Below, in pieces: positions 7,137 to 15,806 of a DNA stretch of 61,765 nucleotides. The notes beneath the pieces were generated by a model. The model worked only from the letters and a program-made list of their open reading frames with translations, did no database searches and had not been told where the DNA came from. This DNA comes from Companilactobacillus nodensis DSM 19682 = JCM 14932 = NBRC 107160 (GTDB lineage: Bacteria > Bacillota > Bacilli > Lactobacillales > Lactobacillaceae): the NCBI RefSeq assembly GCF_000615905.1, contig NZ_BAMN01000012.1, forward strand, positions 1 to 61,765. The letters are read 5' to 3'. A program made the position numbers and the translations under genes. Position 1 is the stretch's first letter, and each line of letters starts with the position of its first letter.

Positions 7137-7898
7137 TTATCTTCTTCGATGTTTGACGAATGTTACGAAGTGCAAAATAGACCCCAGCAGTACAAAGAAA
7201 ATAATTGTAAAACTAATATAATCTGTCCAGAAATTAGCGGGCATAAATTGTTTTAGAGGTAACTGGATTCCCATGGTGATCAGCGCCATCACGGCAATCA
7301 TGAAGAATAGCTGAATATATCTTTTCAATGTCGAATCGTCCTTTCGTTTACGTTGAGAAATTTTGTGTCCGTACTTGGCGCACAACTTCAACTTACTTTC
7401 GGGTATCTCTTTCATTCCAAAAGTCCCTGGTAGAACTATCTCGCCAGTCTTGATCACACCGGCAGCGGACATGACACGGTCAATCGTCTTGAGACTATCA
7501 TCGGTCACACCAGTTACGAAGTTTTCCAAAGTGCTGACGTAACAAGATGTAATACTCAAGTAATGCTTGTCCTTGAATTGACCAGGTATCGTGTCACCAT
7601 TTTCCTTGAAATAAACAAACTTAGGGCGCATGCAATCGAAGAAGTTCTTCAGCACACCTGACAATTCACGCCAATAAGTCGGTGCAGCGAAGACCCAAAC
7701 ATCGCTTTCGGCTAACTTGCCAGATAAATTGTCGAGAACCTCATTCTTCTCGTGATACTTGTGTGGCGTAATGTCATAGTCTTCGAGAAAAATTGTTTCG
7801 GTTTCCACTCCAGAATCAACATTGTTAAGAACAGCATCCAGCAACTTGGCGTTGATACCATGTTCCTGGTGAGATGCCAAGATTCCTAATATTTTCAA
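7137..7898 (-). CDS. Flavodoxin-fold NAD(P)H-dependent FMN reductase-like protein with C-terminal membrane helices
   Basis: The chosen start is the TTG at 7898, seven bases after a strong GGGGGAGG site, giving 253 aa that begin MKILGILASHQEHGINAKLL; an ATG 45 bases upstream lacks a site. Residues 1-165 fit the NAD(P)H-dependent FMN reductase/flavodoxin family: the phosphate loop near residues 7-15 and VWVFAAPTYWRELSGVLKNFFDC. Residues about 190-250 form two hydrophobic helices (LFFMIAVMALITMGI and ISFTIIFFVLLGSIL) and a KHRRR end, placing the flavin domain on the membrane. Family proteins are normally soluble, so the tail is unusual. The gene is divergent from a NAD(P)-binding protein gene with a palindromic operator between them. 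Confidence 0.75.
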   Translation of the reverse strand: MKILGILASHQEHGINAKLLDAVLNNVDSGVETETIFLEDYDITPHKYHEKNEVLDNLSGKLAESDVWVFAAPTYWRELSGVLKNFFDCMRPKFVYFKENGDTIPGQFKDKHYLSITSCYVSTLENFVTGVTDDSLKTIDRVMSAAGVIKTGEIVLPGTFGMKEIPESKLKLCAKYGHKISQRKRKDDSTLKRYIQLFFMIAVMALITMGIQLPLKQFMPANFWTDYISFTIIFFVLLGSILHFVTFVKHRRR

Positions 7899-7969
7899 TA
7901 TAGTACCTCCCCCTGCTTTACCTAACATTATAGACAAATTCATATCAGTGGCAAAATATAAATAATATT

Positions 7970-7992
7970 GTTATGGTTACCATAACGGTAAC
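7970..7992. promoter_or_regulatory. Palindromic operator between divergent redox genes
   Basis: GTTATGGT-T-ACCATAAC (7970-7986) is a perfect 17-base inverted repeat. The following GGTAAC (7987-7992) makes a second overlapping pair with GTTACC (7976-7981). It lies about 30 bases before the ATG at 8017 and about 70 from the divergent TTG start, so a dimeric repressor controlling one or both genes is likely. The regulator is not in the window. Confidence 0.6.
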
Positions 7993-8016
7993 ATATCAAA
8001 AGGAGGAATTATATCA

Positions 8017-8658
8017 ATGAAAGTCCTAATAATTGGTGCCCACGGAAAAGTCGGACATCTACTAATTGGTGAATTACAATCTAAGAACATCGATTTTGTC
8101 GCTGGTCTCCGTAGTCAAAAACAAATTGACGCGTTCGAGGCTAACAACATCCCTGCTCAATTCATCGACTTAACAGCTTCACTTGAGGATATCCACAAGT
8201 CGATTAAAGATTCTGGTGCTGACGTCATTGTCTTCTCAGCTGGTGCTGGGGGCGCTGGTTACGATATGACATTACAAATCGACCTTGATGGTGCAGTTAA
8301 GACTATGATGGTCGCTGAAGCACTCGGTATCAAACGTTATATTATGGTAAGTTCGATCTTCAGTGACAATCGTGACAAGTGGGATGCTTCAGGCATCAAG
8401 CCATACATGATTGCTAAGCATTATGCCGATGAACACCTACGTGGAACTGATCTAGATTACACGATTCTTCACCCAGGTGCTTTGACTGATGATGAAACAG
8501 TTGGCAAAGTTAAGTTACTCGGTGATGATGAGGCCGGCAGCATTCCAAGAATTGATGTTGCGAAGTCATTAGCTTCAATTATCAAGAATCCTAATACGAT
8601 CGGTAAAGAATACAATATTGCTAGTGGTGATACACCTATTGATGGTGCATTTAACTAG
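8017..8658 (+). CDS. NAD(P)-binding (atypical SDR/NmrA-like) oxidoreductase
   Basis: The protein is 213 aa with a Rossmann start VLIIGAHGKVGHLLIGEL (GxxGxxG dinucleotide motif at about residues 7-13), DVIVFSAGAGG in the middle, and YIMVSSIFSDNRD followed by PYMIAKHYADEHLRGTDLDYTILHPGAL, the pattern of NAD(P)-binding atypical SDR proteins. An AAAGGAGG site precedes the ATG. Many relatives are redox sensors or reductases of unknown substrate. It is divergently paired with a flavodoxin-fold protein, and a palindrome in front of it suggests inducible control. A perfect terminator follows. Confidence 0.85.
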   Translation: MKVLIIGAHGKVGHLLIGELQSKNIDFVAGLRSQKQIDAFEANNIPAQFIDLTASLEDIHKSIKDSGADVIVFSAGAGGAGYDMTLQIDLDGAVKTMMVAEALGIKRYIMVSSIFSDNRDKWDASGIKPYMIAKHYADEHLRGTDLDYTILHPGALTDDETVGKVKLLGDDEAGSIPRIDVAKSLASIIKNPNTIGKEYNIASGDTPIDGAFN

Positions 8659-8670
8659 TTAGACAAAAAA

Positions 8671-8693
8671 GAAGCCCGCGGGCTTCTTTTTTT
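8671..8693. terminator. Intrinsic terminator after the NAD(P)-binding protein
   Basis: The stem GAAGCCC/GGGCTTC is followed by a T run on the plus strand and preceded by an A run, so it can also serve the minus-strand gene ending at 8692. Confidence 0.9.
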
Positions 8694-8874
8694 ATAGTGA
8701 TTTTTTCTCATCTTTTATTTTATCTAGTCTAAAATCGTATGAAGTGACTTTTTTATCATATTCTTTCATGTTAGAAATTCTTTGATATTCTTTCTCAAAG
8801 GCAGATTTAAATTTAGGATTCTTCATTTCTTCTTTTAGAAGATCTTCAAAACTAGTAGTTTCCATTTTTGCCAT
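8692..8874 (-). CDS. Truncated HigA-type antitoxin remnant
   Basis: The frame is about 60 aa from the ATG at 8874 (an ATG at 8865 is also possible). TTSFEDLLKEEMKNPKFKSAF resembles the N-terminal segment that precedes the helix-turn-helix in HigA-type antitoxins, but the frame ends where the HTH should begin, with a lysine-rich end (KIKDEKKSL). It overlaps the 3' end of the toxin-like frame upstream by about 23 bases, the usual toxin-antitoxin arrangement. Because the DNA-binding part is missing, it is probably non-functional or works only by protein contact. Confidence 0.5.
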   Translation of the reverse strand: MAKMETTSFEDLLKEEMKNPKFKSAFEKEYQRISNMKEYDKKVTSYDFRLDKIKDEKKSL

Positions 8875-9088
8875 CTTCCTCTCTAAGATACTCATCTCTA
8901 AGTTTTCTTGCATGATTTAATTCTCGAACAGGTGTCTTTTGCGTCTTCTTTGTGAACCCACTAATAATAGCATATTTGGAATTAACTATCCTAAAATAAA
9001 ACATTCTCTGTATACCATCATGAGATTTAACTCTTATTTCAAATAAATTCTGGTTTATCCATAAAACAATTTTATTGTATATTTTCAT
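8852..9088 (-). pseudogene. HigB/RelE-like (Gp49 family) toxin, N-terminus missing
   Basis: Residues 16-70 (LFEIRVKSHDGIQRMFYF, then ISGFTKKTQKTPVRELNHARKLRDEYL) match the core and C-terminal part of phage-derived Gp49/HigB-type mRNA interferases. The usual protein is about 105-120 aa; here only 78 aa remain, and a stop codon stands two codons before the ATG, so roughly the first 30 residues are absent or altered. There is no clear ribosome site. Together with the shortened antitoxin frame downstream this looks like a decayed toxin-antitoxin module. Confidence 0.6.
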
Positions 9089-9176
9089 TTGAATCTACTA
9101 GACATTTGATATAAGTAATAATAAATAATCTAATTACTTTTCAAACTAAAGGATTCACTTTATACGTCATATACTT

Positions 9177-11495
9177 TTAGACCAATGAAACATAAGATTC
9201 ATTAACAAACTCATTTGTAGCCACGCGATAATATTTTTCACCATTGATCATTGTGTATCTATCGGTGATCCAATCAGTCGATGATTGCAACGCACGATTG
9301 GTTACCTTGTTGCCTTCAGCATTAACCAGATAGCCAATTTGATCATCATGGACACGTACAATATTTCTCTGCGGAACATAGACGTATACATCGCTAGTTT
9401 TGACATATTCATCAGTGGCGACACGATAATATGATTCATCGTTCAATGTATACTTTTCGTCGCTGATCCAACCGGTGTTGGCAGCCAAAGCTCTGTTTGT
9501 TACTACATTACCCAATTTGTTATAGGCATTGACTGTCTTGGTCATTGTGGCTACATCTTGGGTTTGTTTGATGGTTATTCCTTTGTTGGTTGCGGGGCTG
9601 CTGCTTCCGTGGGAATGGTGGTGAGTGCCGGTGTTTGAGCTCATGCTTTCGTTGTAGACAATATTCAAATTAACAGTTTCACTGTAATAATTAGAACCCA
9701 ATTCAGTAATAAACTTTCCCAAGGCACTAGCAAACTCCTTTGAACTACAACCTTCCTTCAATCCTAGGTAACTTGCTATTGTCTCGTTATCGTCCGCTGG
9801 ATCTGTAAACTTACCAGACATAATAGGATATTCCTGACCTTTTAGTGTAGTAAATATATCAAATGTTGTCTTATCAAGATTAATGGTACCCTTTGGAAAT
9901 AATGCATCTTCAAATTTACTGAGATCAGATACAAAATCATATCCACCACGAATAGGTATTTCCCTTTTTGTACCACCATTTTCTGTATATACTAGATTGG
10001 CAGTAGATATTGCCGTACGAACTATCGGGATTTCGAATGTCTGAACTAGGTCACTTTCAGATTTCACAGCGGCCAAATCTATACTACCAAGCTGATCTTT
10101 ATCTACGGGCATGAATCCCAAAAAAGTTGTCTCCTCCGTCAAAGGAATATTTTCTCCCTCATAATTAGAACCTGTAGTCGTAAATAGGGTCTTCTGAGAA
10201 TCATCAGATGCATCATAGTAATTTACAATATATTTAACTTTTGCTATGGGAACTGCCTCCCAATATGTATCTCCATTTGTCGCGGCAGCCTCTACACTAT
10301 CGTACAAATGATCCAAATACTCAGGTTGATCAGATCCATAATGTATTACACCATCTGTCCCTTTCCATCCTTTGAATACGGTAAAATTGTCTCCACCACT
10401 ACTACCATCATTATAATTTAGCTCGGCAGAGGTTCCTTGTCCGTCATTACACAAAACTGTTTTACTACCAATCCAAACTTTTTCAAGAAAATCCAGAGCT
10501 AGCATTCCATCAAACTTAGATTTAGGATTAGTCATATCAAATCCTCTTAAGTCTAGATATTTCAGATTATAATCATACTGAAACATTACGCTATAGTTCA
10601 TCGCTCCTGAAAAGCTTGTTCCATTCATTGTAACGGATGACAGATTGTTACAATTTTCGAACATACCAGTTAAATCATTATCTACAAATACCATTCCATC
10701 TAAATTTACTTTATTTAAACTTTTATGATTCTTAAACATACCAGATAAATCTGCTCCTGGTTTGATTTTCCAAGAGGAAATATCTAAATTCTCAATATTA
10801 GTATTTTCAAACATATTCGTCATTTTACTAGTTTTACTAACATCTAAATTACCAATATTGTCTACTTCTACAAGATTGCTTAATCCACTAAAAAGATTCT
10901 CTAAACTATCTCCACCCGTACATTTATCATCAAATGATACTTTTGAAATATTATCTACTTGATTCTCCCATGGATTCTTATTAGAAGGAGATGCCTTGAC
11001 TGAACTTACTGTTCCAGCACCAATATGCAGGGTCTTATCAGAATCAATGTACCATTTGCTTCCAGTGTTATCATCAGTATCCAACTGACCTTCAGCTATG
11101 TTAGTGTTTGTTTCTGCAGGTTCTACATTTTGTTTTTGACCTGTTTGATCTAAACTTTCTGACTGATTATCAACCGGTTCAATTTCATCCTTTTGCGGTG
11201 TTTGTGGCGTATCTGCATTAGCTTGAACTCCATCATTGCCAGTATCTTTTGTATCTTGCGGCACTACTTTTGGATCCGTTTTTTCTGCCGGTTGTTCGAC
11301 CACTTGTTCCGTATTACTTTGAGTATCAGTCGTATCGTCGACTGGATCAGCACTAACATTTGTGGTGCTTGCTCCTAAAAATACTAATCCACTAGCGAAT
11401 GCCAAACTCGACATTACGACCCAATTCTTGCCAGACTTATATAACTTTTTTCTGACTATTGTATTTGGATTATGTTTTAATTGCTGAAACCTCAT
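9177..11495 (-). CDS. Secreted BspA-like (DUF285) surface protein with SLAP/DUF5776-type repeats
   Basis: The protein is 772 aa from the ATG at 11495, which follows AGGGAGGAA; an upstream in-frame ATG is less likely. A KxYKxGKxW signal peptide (KKLYKSGKNWVVMSS) is followed by an acidic Thr/Asn/Gln-rich region (about 50-140), then DUF285/BspA-like leucine-rich repeats (about 150-330: LENLFSGLSNLVEV, MTNMFENTNIENLDI, LSGMFKNHKSLNKV), then beta-type domains. The C-terminus has two repeats of about 60 aa, each with a YYRVAT(N/D)E(Y/F)V element, of the SLAP/DUF5776 type that binds the cell wall non-covalently. It is the largest of three adjacent paralogues. Adhesion is inferred from the family. 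Confidence 0.85.
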   Translation of the reverse strand: MRFQQLKHNPNTIVRKKLYKSGKNWVVMSSLAFASGLVFLGASTTNVSADPVDDTTDTQSNTEQVVEQPAEKTDPKVVPQDTKDTGNDGVQANADTPQTPQKDEIEPVDNQSESLDQTGQKQNVEPAETNTNIAEGQLDTDDNTGSKWYIDSDKTLHIGAGTVSSVKASPSNKNPWENQVDNISKVSFDDKCTGGDSLENLFSGLSNLVEVDNIGNLDVSKTSKMTNMFENTNIENLDISSWKIKPGADLSGMFKNHKSLNKVNLDGMVFVDNDLTGMFENCNNLSSVTMNGTSFSGAMNYSVMFQYDYNLKYLDLRGFDMTNPKSKFDGMLALDFLEKVWIGSKTVLCNDGQGTSAELNYNDGSSGGDNFTVFKGWKGTDGVIHYGSDQPEYLDHLYDSVEAAATNGDTYWEAVPIAKVKYIVNYYDASDDSQKTLFTTTGSNYEGENIPLTEETTFLGFMPVDKDQLGSIDLAAVKSESDLVQTFEIPIVRTAISTANLVYTENGGTKREIPIRGGYDFVSDLSKFEDALFPKGTINLDKTTFDIFTTLKGQEYPIMSGKFTDPADDNETIASYLGLKEGCSSKEFASALGKFITELGSNYYSETVNLNIVYNESMSSNTGTHHHSHGSSSPATNKGITIKQTQDVATMTKTVNAYNKLGNVVTNRALAANTGWISDEKYTLNDESYYRVATDEYVKTSDVYVYVPQRNIVRVHDDQIGYLVNAEGNKVTNRALQSSTDWITDRYTMINGEKYYRVATNEFVNESYVSLV

Positions 11496-11558
11496 ATTGA
11501 TTTCCTCCCTAAAAAACATAAATTGTTATATTTTGCAAGTGATTACATAACTAATTTT

Positions 11559-11587
11559 ATTATTATCTGTTTATACAGGAATTGCAA
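11559..11587 (-). promoter_or_regulatory. Candidate promoter of the 9177-11495 surface gene
   Basis: On the minus strand TTGCAA (11582-11587), a 17-base spacer and AATAAT (11559-11564) precede the gene. The same TTGCAA-N17-AATAAT pattern, with similar flanks, stands before the neighbouring paralogue at about 13740-13770. Confidence 0.5.
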
Positions 11588-11605
11588 TAGTTATTTATCT
11601 AAACA

Positions 11606-11636
11606 TGAAAAAGAAGCCCCTGCGGACTTCTTTTTT
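11606..11636 (-). terminator. Terminator of the second KxYKxGKxW gene
   Basis: The minus-strand hairpin GAAGTCC-GCA-GGGGCTTC is followed by TTTTT. It overlaps the stop codon region of the gene at 11635-13683. An almost identical hairpin follows the next paralogue at 13792-13822. Confidence 0.85.
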
Positions 11637-13683
11637 AAACTAATGATACATATGATTCATTCACGAACTCATTTGTAGCAACACGATAGTACTTCTCACC
11701 ATTAATCATTGTATATCTATCCGTGATCCAATCAGTAGATTCTTTCAAAGCACGATTGGTAATCTTGTTACCTTTAGAATCAACCAAATAACCAATTCGG
11801 TCATCATGAACACGTACGATATTCTTCTGTGAAACATAGACATATACATCACTAACCTTGACGTATTCATTGCTAGCAACACGATAATACGATTCATAAT
11901 TCAATGTATACTTCTCATCACTGAACCAGTCTGTATTAGCGGCCAAAGCTCTATTTGTCACTAGCTTACCTAAACTATTGTAGACACTCACTATCTTAGT
12001 CGTTGTAGCTACATCTTGATTTTGTTTAACGATAGTTCCCGTATTAGTTGTGGTATTACTATTTCCATGAGAATGTGAATGAGAGTTGGAATTGTTATTA
12101 TCTACGTTCTGATCATTTTTGAATGCAACATTAATTACTAAAGAACTTCCAGTACCTGATTCCATGACATCTGGGACCACTTGAAATTGCTTAGTACATA
12201 CCAATTTAACAAAGTATTGAGGTGTCATATCTTCGGGTAAATTATCAAAGGTTCCATCTTCATTCGGCGTCTGATTTTCAGAATTAATAATTTGCAAATA
12301 TTGATTATATGTCAGATGATCCTCAATTATATCAGAAAGTTTTATTATTTTACTTTCCCCGTTAGCACCTATTGTACCAATAGTAGTATTATCAAAATCA
12401 ATTTTTTCAACCGACGGTATCTCTGCATAGAAATTATCTAATTTTTTAGAATTATTCTGTGTATCATTGATAATTAAATCTACAGATGAGATTTCTTTTT
12501 TCTTATCGTTTTTTATATCGTAATTATTAACTATTATTTTTTCTGGATCACATTTTTTCAAAACAACATCCTTTAGTACAAAATGATTGTCATCATACAA
12601 ATCTTTATATTGACCTTCAGGAATATCAAGATAACCATCAGAAGATTTCAGTAAATATCCTGGTAGACTAGGGTCCAATCCTATCGGATCACCTTCACGA
12701 GGATATTTTGCACCTGTTTTGTCGTATTTATCTCCCAAATATACGTCCTTATCACTATCCGCATCATGGTAATAATATTTGATCCTATACTTAGTCTTTT
12801 GTAATGGAATAGCTTCCCAAGTTTTAACCCCCTCGTTATCGCTCTTAGGAGAACCATCATATAGCGATAAGAAATCAGAATAATTATTTCTTATATTCCC
12901 ACTTTGGAATCCAAGATAATGATATGCACTGTTGGACTCTTTTCCAGATTGAATCATTGAACTCATTAGAGACACTTTATTAGTTAATGTCAATGTAGTT
13001 AAAGAATCTGTCCCATTCAACATATTTTCAGATAATGTTGACGAAAAAGCAAATTTAGACAAATCCAAAGATTTCAAAGATGAACAATTTTGGAACATTC
13101 CCGTTACCGTTGTGCCTTCATTAGTCGTAACATTACTGACATTAACACTTTCTAATTTGCTGGACTTATCACTATAGTCATCTCCATATGAAAACATATT
13201 AGCAGCATAAGCACTACTCAAATCAATATTATTCAAATCCACAGATTCCAATTCTGGCATTTTATAGAATAAATAACTTACATTACTACGAACTGCTTTA
13301 ACTCCGGGGTCAAGAACAACTTTTTTAATACTATCTGAATATTGACCCCAGACACTCGTATCAGGACTACCAGTTCCCTTTAGAACACCTGTACCAATAT
13401 GCAATGTATAATTTGAATCAATGTACCACTTACTACCGGTATTATCATCAGTGGCAATTTGTCCACTAGCAATATTATTAGATGGCTGTGGTGTAGATAC
13501 TGTTTCTGTTTGTTCTGATTGATAACCCACTGCATCGGCATTAACATTAGTTACACTTGTTCCTAAAAATACTAATCCACTAGCAAATGCCAAACTCGAT
13601 ACTAAGATCCATTTCTTGTCAGACTTATATAACTTATTTCTAACTACTACATTTGGATTATGCTTTGAATGATGAAACCTCAT
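11635..13683 (-). CDS. Secreted BspA-like (DUF285) surface protein with SLAP/DUF5776-type repeats
   Basis: The protein is 682 aa from the ATG at 13683 (GGGGGGAAACATT ahead of it). It has a KxYKxGKxW-type signal with KLYKSDKKWILVSS (D in place of G), DUF285-like repeats at about residues 120-250 (VSYLFYKMPELESV, VTGMFQNCSSLKSLDL), then beta-type modules and a His/Ser/Asn linker (HSHSHGNSNTT). The C-terminal 130 residues carry two SLAP/DUF5776-type repeats nearly identical to those of the neighbour at 13820-15730. It has no LPxTG. It is probably transcribed alone, having its own promoter-like element and terminator. Confidence 0.84.
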   Translation of the reverse strand: MRFHHSKHNPNVVVRNKLYKSDKKWILVSSLAFASGLVFLGTSVTNVNADAVGYQSEQTETVSTPQPSNNIASGQIATDDNTGSKWYIDSNYTLHIGTGVLKGTGSPDTSVWGQYSDSIKKVVLDPGVKAVRSNVSYLFYKMPELESVDLNNIDLSSAYAANMFSYGDDYSDKSSKLESVNVSNVTTNEGTTVTGMFQNCSSLKSLDLSKFAFSSTLSENMLNGTDSLTTLTLTNKVSLMSSMIQSGKESNSAYHYLGFQSGNIRNNYSDFLSLYDGSPKSDNEGVKTWEAIPLQKTKYRIKYYYHDADSDKDVYLGDKYDKTGAKYPREGDPIGLDPSLPGYLLKSSDGYLDIPEGQYKDLYDDNHFVLKDVVLKKCDPEKIIVNNYDIKNDKKKEISSVDLIINDTQNNSKKLDNFYAEIPSVEKIDFDNTTIGTIGANGESKIIKLSDIIEDHLTYNQYLQIINSENQTPNEDGTFDNLPEDMTPQYFVKLVCTKQFQVVPDVMESGTGSSLVINVAFKNDQNVDNNNSNSHSHSHGNSNTTTNTGTIVKQNQDVATTTKIVSVYNSLGKLVTNRALAANTDWFSDEKYTLNYESYYRVASNEYVKVSDVYVYVSQKNIVRVHDDRIGYLVDSKGNKITNRALKESTDWITDRYTMINGEKYYRVATNEFVNESYVSLV

Positions 13684-13791
13684 AATGTTTCCCCCCTGAA
13701 TCACATAGCACAAGCTATGTAATCGAATACATAATTAATTTTATTATTCTCTCTACATATAATAATTGCAATAGGCATTTTACTAAACATG

Positions 13792-13822
13792 AAAAAAGAA
13801 GCCCCTGCGGACTTCTTTTTTA
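13792..13822 (-). terminator. Terminator of the third KxYKxGKxW gene
   Basis: The minus-strand hairpin GAAGTCC-GCA-GGGGCTTC is followed by T residues. It is the duplicate of the hairpin at 11606-11636. Confidence 0.85.
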
Positions 13823-15730
13823 AACTAATGATACATATGATTCATTCACGAACTCATTGGTAGCAACACGATAATACTTCTCACCATTGATCGTCGTATA
13901 TCTATCTGTGACCCAATCGGTAGATTCTTTCAAAGCACGATTGGTAATCTTGTTACCTTTAGAATCAACCAAATAACCAATTCGGTCATCATGAACACGT
14001 ACGATATTCTTCTGTGAAACATAGACATAAACGTCGCTAGCTTTGACATATTCATTGGTAGCAACACGATAATATGGAGTTCCATTCAGCTTATATTCTT
14101 GGTCACTCAGCCAGCCAGTATTCTTAGCTAAGGCTCGATTAGTTATCAGTTTACCTTTTTTATCGTATACATTGACTACCTTAGTGGTCGTTCCAACTGT
14201 TTGTTTTACTTTAGTTGTCGTACCCTTGTCGGCATCTGAATTATTATTGTTATTACTACTGTTACTTCCGCCGCCAGAACTTGAACCACCACCACTTGTG
14301 CTGTCCTTTGTGTATACAGCATTGACTGTGATTGGGGTTGTACCGGCATCAGCATCGCCAAAAACCTTATTTGCTTTATTCTGAAGTTGAGCATTTATTG
14401 CATAAGAAATAACTGCGTTCACACTCTTGTCAGTTAAATCAGGATTTGCGGCAATATAATCGTCAAATGATTGTTCTGCATCACCAATTTTAATTGTAGA
14501 TTTAGCTGTGTCTAACTTGGTATTTGATGGATCTGAAACACTATTATCATACGTATATTCAGTGTCATTAACTGGGATTGTGAACGAAGCATCTGTTGCC
14601 TTGTCACTTCCAATTTGTTGTGATACTGAGATGTTTACTGGGTCTAATTTTTGTACACCAACCTTTATCATATACCCATCATTTCCATCGCTAACAATTT
14701 GAGCAGATGTATCAGTAACTGAATCAGCTGAATAGCCCGCAATTAAATGATTTATACTAGATAATTTTAATTCGTTATTAGTTAAGTTAGCATACTCTCC
14801 GGGGTTACCAGGGTATAACTTAGCAGTATCACTATATATTGAATCTCCATCCATCTTACCAGCATCAAAATACTGAACATAATAACTTGGTGCAACTTCA
14901 GTACCAACAGGAATCCATGTAAAATTAGATTCTTGCGTGGAAGTAGCAGCATATTTACCAGCTAATTCTTCTGAATTCAACATTTCGCTAGAATCTGAGG
15001 AATTTTGCCAATCACCAATTTTATAAACAACACCATCTTTTGTGTAAGTTGTAGGAAGGTCCCCAATATGAAGAACGCTATTTTTACCTAACGTAAGTGA
15101 AGATAACATGTCGGTTCCAGCAAAGTTACTATTAGTTGAAGTTACCTTAGACATATTCCAATCTGAAATATCTATCGAGGTTAGATTCCTGTCGCCATCA
15201 AAAAGATGCGTAATGGTAGTGGCATTGTCCACATTGATATTGTTCAAACCACTAATTTTCTTTACGTTTGGTAAAGATTTGAATAAGCCACTAAATTCCT
15301 TATTTGAATTCAGCACACCATCAACCTCTACTTCGGTAATATCTTGAGCATACCTACTCCAATATGGAGTACTGTCATCTTGTAAGCTTAACAATTCATA
15401 TGTTAATCCTACATTACCAATACGTAATTGCAAATTATGATCGTTACCATTTATGGAGTATACACCCCAGTCGTAGTCAGTCATATCTGCATCAGGACTT
15501 TCACTATGTACTAATTTGTATGTATTATCATCCGTATCACCAACAACACTACTAGCAGAACCAACATCAGCAGCCTGAACCACAGTACCAGCACCATTAC
15601 CAACACCAAACAAAGTAAAACCACCAACAACTGCAAGACTAGACATAACCACCCAAGTCTTACCAGACTTATACATTTTCTTCTTTTCTACGACATTTGA
15701 ATCATGCTTTAACTGTTGAAATCTCATCAT
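13820..15730 (-). CDS. Secreted DUF285-like surface protein with SLAP/DUF5776-type repeats
   Basis: The protein is 636 aa; two adjacent ATG codons (15730 and 15727) follow GGGAGG. A KxYKxGKxW signal (KKMYKSGKTWVVMSS) leads into a DUF285-like part (about 90-215: FSGLFKSLPNVKKI, ITHLFDGDRNLTSIDI), then beta modules. A flexible linker of Gly/Ser followed by a run of Asn lies near residue 480, and two C-terminal SLAP/DUF5776-type repeats end in NESYVSLV, as in both neighbours. No promoter is obvious in the short gap to the terminator at 15771, so some read-through from the YitT gene is possible. Confidence 0.84.
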   Translation of the reverse strand: MMRFQQLKHDSNVVEKKKMYKSGKTWVVMSSLAVVGGFTLFGVGNGAGTVVQAADVGSASSVVGDTDDNTYKLVHSESPDADMTDYDWGVYSINGNDHNLQLRIGNVGLTYELLSLQDDSTPYWSRYAQDITEVEVDGVLNSNKEFSGLFKSLPNVKKISGLNNINVDNATTITHLFDGDRNLTSIDISDWNMSKVTSTNSNFAGTDMLSSLTLGKNSVLHIGDLPTTYTKDGVVYKIGDWQNSSDSSEMLNSEELAGKYAATSTQESNFTWIPVGTEVAPSYYVQYFDAGKMDGDSIYSDTAKLYPGNPGEYANLTNNELKLSSINHLIAGYSADSVTDTSAQIVSDGNDGYMIKVGVQKLDPVNISVSQQIGSDKATDASFTIPVNDTEYTYDNSVSDPSNTKLDTAKSTIKIGDAEQSFDDYIAANPDLTDKSVNAVISYAINAQLQNKANKVFGDADAGTTPITVNAVYTKDSTSGGGSSSGGGSNSSNNNNNSDADKGTTTKVKQTVGTTTKVVNVYDKKGKLITNRALAKNTGWLSDQEYKLNGTPYYRVATNEYVKASDVYVYVSQKNIVRVHDDRIGYLVDSKGNKITNRALKESTDWVTDRYTTINGEKYYRVATNEFVNESYVSLV

Positions 15731-15770
15731 GAATCCCTCCCTGAATGTGAAACATGGTATTTTGAGTACT

Positions 15771-15796
15771 AAAAAAGAGCTTTATGAAAGCTCTTT
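15771..15796 (-). terminator. Terminator after the YitT family gene
   Basis: The stem AAAGAGCTTT/AAAGCTCTTT with loop CATA is followed by TTTT on the minus strand. Confidence 0.8.
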
Positions 15797-15806
15797 CATA
15801 ATTATC

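Noticed and set aside
9177-15730. SLAP/DUF5776-type repeats as LPxTG-anchored proteins
   Set aside because: No sorting motif, hydrophobic tail or basic end is found at the C-terminus of the three proteins.
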